From positions 1-48,852 of the forward strand of contig DATBFX010000424.1 of the NCBI GenBank assembly GCA_036558305.1: a stretch of DNA of 48,852 bases. The letters are read 5' to 3'. This document shows positions 7,892 to 14,998 of this stretch, piece after piece. A program made the translations under genes and the position numbers. Under the pieces are notes generated by a model. That model was not told the origin of the DNA, searched no databases, and saw only the letters and a list, made by a program, of their open reading frames with translations. The DNA comes from DATBFX01 sp036558305. Its GTDB lineage: Bacteria > Chloroflexota > Chloroflexia > Thermomicrobiales > UBA6265. Every line of letters begins with the position of its first letter. Within the stretch, counting starts at the first letter, position 1.

Positions 7892-8010
7892 CGGCGCAGC
7901 GTCGAGGGGACGGTTGCGCCGCACGGCCGTCTGAGGCCTCCACACGCGCCAGGCGTCCTCGTCGCGGCAACCACCCCGTCCGCCCAATGGCGGTCGCGTA
8001 GGGGGGCCGG

Positions 8011-9687
8011 TTGATCACGTCCCGGAGCACGCTGGCACGCGCCGCACAAACCATCGCCGTCCTCGTCCGGTATCGCATTTTCTTCGCGGCGCTCCCCTGG
8101 CGCCGGGGCCAACTCGATCCGGTCCAACTTCGGCTCGCGCTGGAGCACCTCGGTGGGGCCTGGATCAAGCTTGGACAGATGCTGGCGATGCGGTTCGACT
8201 TGCTCCCGGCCGCCCATTGCCACGAGCTCTTCAAGCTGCTCAACGAGGTCAAGCCGGTCCCGTACGAGGAGGTGCGTGACGTTATCCGACGGGAACTCGG
8301 CGATGACCCCGCGTCGATCTTTCGCGAGTTCGACCCGACGCCGATTGCGGCTGCGTCGATCGGTCAGGTGCATCGGGCGGTTTTGCCCTCCGGTAGGGCG
8401 GTCGCCGTCAAGATCCAGCGACCGGACGCACGCCAGGTCTTCGCCGCCGACATCGAGTTGATGTACGCGCTCTCCGGCCTCCTGGGTCGGGTCGGCCTCT
8501 TCGGAGCGACGAGCAGCCGACAGGTGATTGACGAGTTCGCCAGATGGACGACGGACGAACTCGACTACGTGACCGAAGCCCGCCACGCGATTCGCCTGCG
8601 CAAGAACGCGACCGGCGATCCCCTGCAGCACGTGCCACGGGTTTGGGGGCACTTCACCACCTCCCGCGTCCTCACGCTCGACCTGATCGAGGGCGTCCCG
8701 CTGATCGGGATCTTGAACGCGGTGCGGGACGGCGACCGCGCCTACCTTGATCGCCTGCGCGATCGTGGGCACGACCTTCGGCGCGTCGTCCGTCATCTCG
8801 ATTGGAACATGCTCAACCAGATCCACGTCTTCGGCCTGTTCCATGCCGACCTGCATCCGGCCAACCTCTTCGTGCTACCGGGTGACGCCATCGGCTACGT
8901 CGACTTCGGCGTCGTCGGCAAGCTCTCCGGCGAGATGCGCCAGTCCTTGACGCGCTACGCCTCCCTCTTCTTCGATGGCGACTCCGACGGCGCGATCACG
9001 GAGTTGACGCGGTGGGTCGCGCCCGGTTCAATTAGCCGCGTCGAAGCCGCCCGAGCCGAACTCGTCCGCGCCCACGAAGAGTTCATGCTGGCGGTGAGCA
9101 CGGCCGAGCAGATCCCCGCCAAAGGCGCGGGCGTGTCGTTCGCGGTCGGAATCCTGGACATCGTCCGCCGGCACGGCATCGTCCTTGCCCCCAACGCGCT
9201 CGCGTACCTGCGGACCTTGATCGCGACAGACGCCCTTCGGTTCGAGCTCGCACCGGACTACGACCTGCACGGACAGACCCAGCGCTTCTTCGGGCTCCTC
9301 GTCTTCCAGGAAACGCGCGAGTTCCTCAAACCGCACAACGTGGTGAGGGTTGCCCACCACCAGGCATTGCGCGTGGATCGCATGCTCGACGCCGTCGACG
9401 CCCAGCTTCTTCTCGTGAGTTCCGTTGAGTCACGGATCTTGCGTGTCCAGGAGAGCATCAGGACTGCCCGCCGGTGGCTGACGACCCTCGTGATGGTGCT
9501 GATCGTGGGCGTCATCCTCCTTCGTCTCCTCGATCTTCACCCCGGTTGGCGGACGGCGGGGCCGATGCCGGAGTCGGCCAGGAATTGGCTGCCGTGGCTG
9601 GTCTTCGGGGTGCTTGTGGCGATCGGTCTCGCGATTGTGGTTCAGGCGTTCCGCTTCCGGGGAGAAGATCGGGCACCGAGGGAGTAG
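8011..9687 (+). CDS. AarF/ABC1/UbiB-type atypical kinase
   Basis: The 558-residue product belongs to the UbiB/ABC1 protein-kinase-like family, linked to isoprenoid quinone and lipid metabolism at the membrane. All family signatures are visible: KLGQ at about 53-56, the alanine-rich nucleotide loop PIAAASIGQVH (111-121), the VAVK lysine at 134, the TEARHA glutamate near 189, HADLHPAN (278-285) as the catalytic segment and VDFG (297-300). Two hydrophobic helices at the C-terminus (about 488-508 and 530-550) anchor it. A TTG start at 8011 is used because AGGGGGG lies seven bases before it. No quinone biosynthesis genes are adjacent. Confidence 0.92.
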   Translation: MITSRSTLARAAQTIAVLVRYRIFFAALPWRRGQLDPVQLRLALEHLGGAWIKLGQMLAMRFDLLPAAHCHELFKLLNEVKPVPYEEVRDVIRRELGDDPASIFREFDPTPIAAASIGQVHRAVLPSGRAVAVKIQRPDARQVFAADIELMYALSGLLGRVGLFGATSSRQVIDEFARWTTDELDYVTEARHAIRLRKNATGDPLQHVPRVWGHFTTSRVLTLDLIEGVPLIGILNAVRDGDRAYLDRLRDRGHDLRRVVRHLDWNMLNQIHVFGLFHADLHPANLFVLPGDAIGYVDFGVVGKLSGEMRQSLTRYASLFFDGDSDGAITELTRWVAPGSISRVEAARAELVRAHEEFMLAVSTAEQIPAKGAGVSFAVGILDIVRRHGIVLAPNALAYLRTLIATDALRFELAPDYDLHGQTQRFFGLLVFQETREFLKPHNVVRVAHHQALRVDRMLDAVDAQLLLVSSVESRILRVQESIRTARRWLTTLVMVLIVGVILLRLLDLHPGWRTAGPMPESARNWLPWLVFGVLVAIGLAIVVQAFRFRGEDRAPRE

Positions 9688-9831
9688 ATCGGTGGTGCCT
9701 TGCCTGCCTGGATCGACCGATAGGTGGAACAGCCCGATGACTCGCGGAATGGCACGATCCGGTACGTCCGGGGAGGTGTCTACTCCTGCACCGCAAACCC
9801 GGCGAAGGAACCACGGCCAATAGACGGCACG

Positions 9832-11073
9832 TCAGCGGGTCGCGGCGATCGCGCCCGATCGCGGGATGGCAGAACGCTCACCCGCCGTGAACGGGTTGGT
9901 CCAGGCGGTGCCACCCGTCGCGAACCGGTCCGGGCGGAACGGCCGCAGATCGAACCCCGCTTCGCGCCCGCCCAGCAGATCGGCGACGACGACCCCGACG
10001 ACGGTGCCCCAGGAGAACCCACCGCCGTTGAAGCCGGCGGCGATCGTCAGGCCGGGCGCCCAGGAGGCGCGGCCGATCAGGGGCAGCCCGTCGGCCGTGA
10101 AGCCCATGATCCCGGCCCAGGCGCGCACCACCTTGATCCCGGCCAGGCGGGGGAAGAGCGTGGTCAGGCAACCGGCGATGCCGTTGAGCACGGCCGGGGA
10201 GACGCGCTCCTCGTAGTGCCCGAGGCCCTCGTCCTCGTCCAGCCGCCGGAAGCCGCCGCACAGGATCTGACCGCCGGCTGTTTGCCGGCCGTACTCCTTG
10301 TCGAAGTTGGTTCCAAAGGGATGGGGCAAGACCGGCGGGACCGGCTGCGTCACGAGGATCTGCCCGCGCGCGGGGACGATCGCACCGGCCGGCAACTCCG
10401 GCAGGAGCAGCGGCGTGTAAGCATTGGTCGCCAGCACCACATCGTCGGTTTCGATCGCCTCGCCGCGCGCGACGACGCCGGTGACCCGATCGCCGTCGCG
10501 CAGCAGGCGATCGACGGCAACGCCGGTGCGGATCGTCGCGCCGAGGCGTTTCGCGGCCGCCGCGAAGCCGTTGACGAGGGCGAACGGCCAGAGATGCCCG
10601 GCGTTGCGGGTGTATTCCGCGCCGACGATTGCTTCGGTGAGCGTTGGCATCAGCGACCGGGCGGAAGCGCGGTCGAGCCAGGCAACATCGAGACCGGCCG
10701 CCCGCTGCCGCTCGACACTCGCGACGAGATGGTCGGCATGCTCGGGGGTGGTTGCGACGGTGAGGGTTCCCGGTTGTCGCAATTCGAAGTCGACGCCGAT
10801 TTCGTCCGGCAGTTGTTGGACCAGCGCCAGATTCGCCGAGGTCAGGGCGTAGACGGCCCTTCCTTCCTCCGAAAGCAGCGACGAGCCAACACCGAGCACG
10901 CCGCCGTTGCGCCCCGACGCGCCCGCGGCGAGACCACGCTTCTCCAGGAGCAAAACCCGCCGCCGGGCCTTCGCCAAACGGTAGGCGATCGAGCAACCGA
11001 CGACACCACCACCGACGACGATGACGTCGGGTTGCCTCCTATCGTCCGGCCCTTGCCCGCGGGTGCCGCCCAT
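9832..11073 (-). CDS. FAD-dependent amine/amino-acid oxidase (DAO family)
   Basis: This 413-residue flavoprotein has the N-terminal dinucleotide-binding motif VIVVGGGVVGCSIAYRLA and the DAO-family segment AAGASGRNGG. The C-terminal second FAD-contact region is VVRAWAGIMGFTADGLPLIG followed by AAGFNGGGFSWGTVVG. These are typical of glycine oxidase and D-amino-acid dehydrogenase relatives that oxidise secondary amines. The substrate is not predictable. ATG 11073 is used; a GTG at 11082 would add three residues, and neither has a clear ribosome site. It converges on the AarF gene and follows the sigma/cupredoxin operon on the same strand. Confidence 0.88.
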   Translation of the reverse strand: MGGTRGQGPDDRRQPDVIVVGGGVVGCSIAYRLAKARRRVLLLEKRGLAAGASGRNGGVLGVGSSLLSEEGRAVYALTSANLALVQQLPDEIGVDFELRQPGTLTVATTPEHADHLVASVERQRAAGLDVAWLDRASARSLMPTLTEAIVGAEYTRNAGHLWPFALVNGFAAAAKRLGATIRTGVAVDRLLRDGDRVTGVVARGEAIETDDVVLATNAYTPLLLPELPAGAIVPARGQILVTQPVPPVLPHPFGTNFDKEYGRQTAGGQILCGGFRRLDEDEGLGHYEERVSPAVLNGIAGCLTTLFPRLAGIKVVRAWAGIMGFTADGLPLIGRASWAPGLTIAAGFNGGGFSWGTVVGVVVADLLGGREAGFDLRPFRPDRFATGGTAWTNPFTAGERSAIPRSGAIAATR

Positions 11074-11099
11074 CCTGACCACCGCCTCGTTGCCAAACG

Positions 11100-11136
11100 C
11101 TTCGCGTCGTCTCGCTCGGGTTTATACGACGCGAAG
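11100..11136 (-). terminator. Hairpin after the sigma/cupredoxin operon
   Basis: Perfect 11-base arms CTTCGCGTCGT and ACGACGCGAAG enclose 15 bases, beginning 30 bases beyond the stop codon at 11167 on the minus strand. Only a short T run (CGTTTGGC) follows. It probably ends or insulates the upstream operon from the FAD oxidase gene. Confidence 0.55.
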
Positions 11137-11166
11137 GCACCGGCGTCTACGGAGGGCAAAGCGGCA

Positions 11167-12582
11167 TCACGCCGCTGGCGGAGGCGATGCCGATTCGGGC
11201 ATCTCGGTGGCAAGCACATTGCCGGGCGGCATGACGAGGACCACCGGCAGGCGATACGCCGGGTCGACCAACAGGCTCCCGACCATGCCCGCTTCCCTGT
11301 GGCCGGGCACGCTGCAATAGAACTCGTAGATCCCAGCGGGCGCGTCGATGCTGATGGTTTTTGACTCGCCAAGTAGGAGTTCGACGTGAATCCCGAGCGC
11401 GTCGATGTTGAAGGTATGCCGAACCTGGCCAACGTTGGCGAGCGTCAGGGCCACCCGGGTGTCGGGCGGGATGCCGAGTTGCGACGGCGCGTACACGATG
11501 TCGGCGAGGAGCAGGGCGAGCGTGGGTCCGGAGCGCGCGATCTCCTGCGCGGAGGGGGTGCCGGAAGGAGTCGCTTCGGGCGCGACGGTCGCGATCTCAT
11601 CGATGAGCCAACGATCGCCGCCCCGGACGAAGACGACGAAGTCGCGGCTACCAAAACGATCCGTGGCCAGTAGGGCACCGACGCGGTCGTTCGGTAGCCG
11701 TACCGTCTCCACGATCTCGGGCTGCTGGCCATCCGTGGTCCATGCGGCCGAAGACCAATGGTCACCCCACCAGGGCGAGGCCGGCGTACCGGGGCCGGGC
11801 GCGGACGCCGGAACAGGTTCCCGATGGCGTCGCAGGTAGTCGTCGGTGAAGAGGGCGAACTGGCGGGCCCGGGCATCCCAGACCGCCGGGAGATCGGTTG
11901 CTGCCTCGGCCGCGAGCACTTCGCAGGCCGCATAGTCGCCGATCGTCGCGGCGATCCCGACCACCTCATCGGCCGATGCGGGTGCTCCCTCTGGCAAATC
12001 GGCCTCCTCCAACCAGAGTCGGGTGTCTTGGAGCACCCGCGATGCCGTGAGCGGCGATGGAACCGGCGTGCCGCCGATCGGTGCCGGCGGACCGGTTCGG
12101 GGTGGCATGTCGCACTCGGCGGCGGTCGGCGACCCCACCGGGGGCGAGATCAGGTGCGAACCGGTCGGACCCGACTCGCCGCCGTACCACCGGATGGCGA
12201 CCAGACCGGCGGCGAGTGTGATCAGCAGCAGCGCCGCGGTCGCCACGAGCGATCCGACCGCTCGCCGTCCCGGCTCCGCCCGACTTTCGTCCTGTCCGCT
12301 CGGCCGTCGCCACCAACGGAGGCCCCGTACCGGCGCGACGGCGATGAAGCCGGCCGGCGAAGCAGTCTGTGCGCGATCCATCAAGCGTCCCTCCAGGGCA
12401 CGAACGAATGCCGGGTCGACCCGCGGCGTGTCGTCGCGCGCGTATAGGCGTTCGACCGTCGTCCTCAGAGCGTCGTGCTCTGCGGCGCCGTCGAGCGGAG
12501 TCGCGCCGGCAAGGAACGACTCCCACCACGCGTCGAGCGCCGCGATCGCTTCGCGCTGTTCCCGTCCGCCGTCGAGTCTCAT
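11167..12582 (-). CDS. Membrane protein coupled to ECF sigma factor, C-terminal cupredoxin domain
   Basis: The 471-residue product has a cytoplasmic N-terminal part of about 105 residues, one transmembrane helix (about 109-130), a Pro/Thr-rich linker, a middle region whose end (DFVVFVRGGDRWLIDEIATV) resembles NTF2-like domains, and a C-terminal cupredoxin-like domain from about 360. The type-1 copper ligands are present as His389 (RHTFNI), Cys423, His428 and Met433 (FYCSVPGHREAGM). The ATG overlaps the sigma-factor stop as ATGA, which implies coupled translation. By position it is probably the membrane anti-sigma partner, but no zinc-binding anti-sigma motif is present. A sensor of copper or redox state outside the cell is an inference. 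Confidence 0.82.
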   Translation of the reverse strand: MRLDGGREQREAIAALDAWWESFLAGATPLDGAAEHDALRTTVERLYARDDTPRVDPAFVRALEGRLMDRAQTASPAGFIAVAPVRGLRWWRRPSGQDESRAEPGRRAVGSLVATAALLLITLAAGLVAIRWYGGESGPTGSHLISPPVGSPTAAECDMPPRTGPPAPIGGTPVPSPLTASRVLQDTRLWLEEADLPEGAPASADEVVGIAATIGDYAACEVLAAEAATDLPAVWDARARQFALFTDDYLRRHREPVPASAPGPGTPASPWWGDHWSSAAWTTDGQQPEIVETVRLPNDRVGALLATDRFGSRDFVVFVRGGDRWLIDEIATVAPEATPSGTPSAQEIARSGPTLALLLADIVYAPSQLGIPPDTRVALTLANVGQVRHTFNIDALGIHVELLLGESKTISIDAPAGIYEFYCSVPGHREAGMVGSLLVDPAYRLPVVLVMPPGNVLATEMPESASPPPAA

Positions 12583-13190
12583 CGCGGACCCTGCCTGTTC
12601 TCCGCACCTTCGGCGATGATGGCGCGCAAGCGGGCGATCGCCCGAAACTGCGCGACCTTGACCGCGCCGGGGCTGCGGCCGAGCACGCGGGCGATCTCCG
12701 GTCCGCTCAATCCGGACAGGCGGAGTTCCAACAGGCGCCGCTCGTCGTCGGGGAGGAGCGCGAGCAGCCCCTGGATCGTTCCCCGCGCTTCGTTGCCGAT
12801 GGCGATCTCCTCGGGTCCGCGCGACGGATCGGCAAGCGAGCTTGCCGCTTCGATTGGGCGACCCTGTTCCCTGCCGCTTCCACGCAGATCGTTGGCGATC
12901 GTGTTGTGGGCGATCGCGAAGAGCCAGGAGCGGAAACCGCCCGCTCGGTATCGCGGCAGCGCGTCGAGTGCCTTCGTGAACACGAGACTCGTTGCGTCCT
13001 CCGCCGCCTCGCGGTTGCCGAGTCGACGGTGGCAATAGCGGTAGATGACATCGGCGTAGCGGCGATAGAGCACCGCGAAGACCGCCGAGTCGCGCTTGGC
13101 CGCGGCGACCAGGGCGTCGTCGTCCTCGCCAGCGGCGAGATCGCGCGATCGATCCGCCACAACCAATCTCGTCCCCGTTCCGCCGGGCAT
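12579..13190 (-). CDS. ECF-type RNA polymerase sigma factor
   Basis: This 203-residue protein has sigma region 2 (FAVLYRRYADVIYRYCHRRL ... AEDATSLVFTKALDALP ... FRSWLFAIAHNTIAND) and region 4 (LLALLPDDERRLLELRLSGL, then EIARVLGRSPGAVKVAQFRA). It lacks other domains, as usual for extracytoplasmic-function factors. GGGAG precedes the ATG at 13190. Downstream and overlapping by four bases is the cupredoxin membrane protein, its probable partner. In its upstream region on the minus strand, GTAACC followed after 15 bases by TGTTAA (about 13249-13222) could be an autoregulated ECF promoter, a weak inference. Confidence 0.93.
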   Translation of the reverse strand: MPGGTGTRLVVADRSRDLAAGEDDDALVAAAKRDSAVFAVLYRRYADVIYRYCHRRLGNREAAEDATSLVFTKALDALPRYRAGGFRSWLFAIAHNTIANDLRGSGREQGRPIEAASSLADPSRGPEEIAIGNEARGTIQGLLALLPDDERRLLELRLSGLSGPEIARVLGRSPGAVKVAQFRAIARLRAIIAEGAENRQGPR

Positions 13191-13269
13191 CGCACTCCCC
13201 GCGCTCCGCCGTCACTCCGGTTAACACCGACGCGGTTGAAGGGTTACATCATCGGGATCGGTGCCCCGC

Positions 13270-13275
13270 TACAAT
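13270..13275 (+). promoter_or_regulatory. Candidate -10 box of the first toxin-antitoxin operon
   Basis: TACAAT matches the sigma-70 -10 consensus at five of six positions and lies 46 bases before the antitoxin ATG. No convincing -35 box is found at 16-18 bases; the nearest, TTACAT at 13244, is 20 bases away. The divergent sigma-factor gene shares this region. Confidence 0.35.
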
Positions 13276-13320
13276 GGGACCGGTAAGGGCGCGGCGCCTT
13301 TGCATCCGGGAGACTTCGCG

Positions 13321-13722
13321 ATGACGGCAACGACGACACGCACCACCATCGAGCGCACCGAGCACCCGCACGTGATCAAGGGCGGCGGGCTGGGCGGGCA
13401 GCCGCGGATCGACGACCAGCGCATTTCCGTGTTGCAGATCTTCGCCCTGCACGAGGCGGGTGAGACGACCGAGCAGATCCTGCTCGGGCACCCGACGCTG
13501 ACGCCGGCCGAGGTCCACGACGCCATCAGCTACGCCTACGACCATCCGGACGAGATGGACTACTGGACCGAGCGGCGTAAGCTCCGCAACGTCCTGAAGC
13601 ACAGCGACATGGTCTACGTGGAAGGAAGGCTGATCCCACGCAGGGGGCTCGATCGAGTGACGTTGCCGGTGGGCGCGAAGATCTATACCTGGGAGACGCT
13701 GCCGCCGGAGTTCGATGAGTGA
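13321..13722 (+). CDS. DUF433 antitoxin, first copy
   Basis: The 133-residue protein contains a DUF433 domain, a small helix-turn-helix-like antitoxin fold, with the family pattern QPRIDDQRISVLQIF, EQILLGHPTLTPAEVHDAIS and YAYDHPDEM. The first 40 residues include the segment HPHVIKGGGLGGQ, shared almost exactly with the second copy at 14181. The ATG at 13321 is preceded by GGGAG at eight bases; an in-frame upstream ATG is not supported. The stop codon overlaps the ATG of the DUF5615 gene (TGATG), so antitoxin and toxin are translationally coupled. It probably binds its own operator and neutralises the partner. Confidence 0.85.
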   Translation: MTATTTRTTIERTEHPHVIKGGGLGGQPRIDDQRISVLQIFALHEAGETTEQILLGHPTLTPAEVHDAISYAYDHPDEMDYWTERRKLRNVLKHSDMVYVEGRLIPRRGLDRVTLPVGAKIYTWETLPPEFDE

Positions 13723-14111
13723 TGGCGATCGAGGGACTGTCGATCCGGTCGTACCTCGATCACCACACGCATGACCTGTTTGCCGTTGATCTACGGCGCC
13801 GCGGGTTCGACATCGTCAAGGCTCGTGACGTTGGCAACGAGCGCGCCTCCGACGAAGCGCACCTGGCGTGGGCAACCGATCAGGGGCGCGTCGTCCTTAC
13901 TTCGGACTTCGATGACTATCCTGTGTTGGCAGACCGGTGGTACCTGGAGGGCCGAGATCATGCCGGGATTATCCTTCTCGAGCAACCGGGACTGCGCCAT
14001 CCCTATGGGCGGTTGCTTCGTCGCCTCCTGCGTCTCCTCGACACCTTGGCTGCCGACGACATGATCAATCGCGTAGAGTGGCTCGACTGGAAATGGGATA
14101 ACCACGACTGA
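13722..14111 (+). CDS. DUF5615 PIN-like toxin, first copy
   Basis: This 129-residue protein matches the DUF5615 PIN-like family, predicted ribonucleases of type II toxin-antitoxin systems. Acidic residues expected for the metal site are in SYLDHHTHD near the N-terminus, SDEAHLAWA in the middle and VVLTSDFDDY. The C-terminal helices PYGRLLRRLLRLLDTL are shared with copy two. A GTG directly before the ATG (13719) is an alternative start. In the first motif copy two has DHNFDD where this copy has DHHTHD, so one active-site residue may differ between the copies. Confidence 0.83.
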   Translation: MAIEGLSIRSYLDHHTHDLFAVDLRRRGFDIVKARDVGNERASDEAHLAWATDQGRVVLTSDFDDYPVLADRWYLEGRDHAGIILLEQPGLRHPYGRLLRRLLRLLDTLAADDMINRVEWLDWKWDNHD

Positions 14112-14180
14112 AAGAACCGGGCCGCTTTGGCTGCCCGTTGGAATCGCGGAAGTGATCGCCGCCCAACAGGAGAGCCACGC

Positions 14181-14582
14181 ATGAGCATCGCGACGACACG
14201 CACGACGATCGAGCGGACCGAGCACCCGCACGTGGTCAAGGGCGGCGGGCTGGGCGGGCAACCGCGGATCGACGACCAGCGGATCTCCGTGTTGCAACTC
14301 TACGATCTCTATCGGACGGGCATGGGCGTCGAGGAGATCCGTGCGAGTTACCCGACGCTTACGGCGGCCGAGGTGCTCGATGCCTTGAGCTACGCCTTCG
14401 ACCACCAGGACGAGATGGCGATCTGGCGAGAGAACCTGAAACTTCGCACTCTGCTCCGTGAGCACGACATGGCGTACGTGGGAGGGCGGTTAATCCCTCG
14501 TGAGGCGTTGGCGACGTCGGACATCCCGGCCGGTGTTGAGGTCTACACCTGGGAGACGCTTCCCGAGGAACTCGACGAGTAG
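14181..14582 (+). CDS. DUF433 antitoxin, second copy
   Basis: At 133 residues it has the same length as the first copy. Residues 5-39 are identical except one Ile/Val change. After residue 40 the two diverge strongly (LYDLYRTGMGVEEIRASYPT against IFALHEAGETTEQILLGHPT), and they converge again at the end (YTWETLPEE.DE). The DUF433 pattern PRIDDQRISVLQ is intact. GGAGAG precedes the ATG. The stop overlaps the GTG of the next gene by one base. Different interaction surfaces with a shared N-terminus suggest shared DNA binding but separate toxin specificity, which is inference. Confidence 0.85.
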   Translation: MSIATTRTTIERTEHPHVVKGGGLGGQPRIDDQRISVLQLYDLYRTGMGVEEIRASYPTLTAAEVLDALSYAFDHQDEMAIWRENLKLRTLLREHDMAYVGGRLIPREALATSDIPAGVEVYTWETLPEELDE

Positions 14583-14980
14583 TGGTCATCGAGGGGCTGT
14601 CGGTCCGACTCTACGCCGACCACAACTTCGATGACCGGTTCTCGGTCGACGTGCGTCGAGAAGGTCTTGACCTCGTGCTCGCGCGTGACGTCGGCAACCA
14701 GCAGTTGTCCGACGAGGGCCACTTCACGTGGGCGACCGCGCAGGGCCGGGCTATCCTGACGCACGACGTGAAGGACTTCTTCCGGCTCGCGCGGACATGG
14801 CATCTCGCCGGACGCGTGCATGCCGGCATCATCCTTTCTGCTCAACCGAGAGCGGAGATGCCATACGGACGACTCCTTCGCCGGCTTCTGCGTCTTCTTG
14901 ATACGTTGACCGCGGGCGACATGTTCAACCGCGTCGAATGGCTGAGCCAGCGGTGGGACAATGGCGAGGGAGACGACTGA
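14582..14980 (+). CDS. DUF5615 PIN-like toxin, second copy
   Basis: The 132-residue product starts with the GTG that overlaps the antitoxin stop by one base. The putative active-site motifs are YADHNFDDRFSVD, RDVGNQQLSDEGHFTWA and AILTHDVKDFF, as in other DUF5615 proteins. It is clearly a paralogue of the 13722-14111 product, most similar at both ends. It is followed after 18 bases by the helicase-associated-domain gene on the same strand, so all five genes from 13321 to 17197 could be one transcript. Confidence 0.83.
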   Translation: MVIEGLSVRLYADHNFDDRFSVDVRREGLDLVLARDVGNQQLSDEGHFTWATAQGRAILTHDVKDFFRLARTWHLAGRVHAGIILSAQPRAEMPYGRLLRRLLRLLDTLTAGDMFNRVEWLSQRWDNGEGDD

Positions 14981-14998
14981 ACCTGCGGTTGGTGGACG

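Noticed and set aside
11167..13227. A 686-residue version of the cupredoxin membrane protein
   Set aside because: The first 215 residues would be the sigma-factor gene read in the wrong frame; the ATGA overlap at 12579-12582 gives the natural start.
13321..14980. CRISPR-like repeats
   Set aside because: The repetition is one duplicated two-gene module with protein-coding divergence; there are no short regularly spaced repeats. No CRISPR array was seen anywhere in the window.
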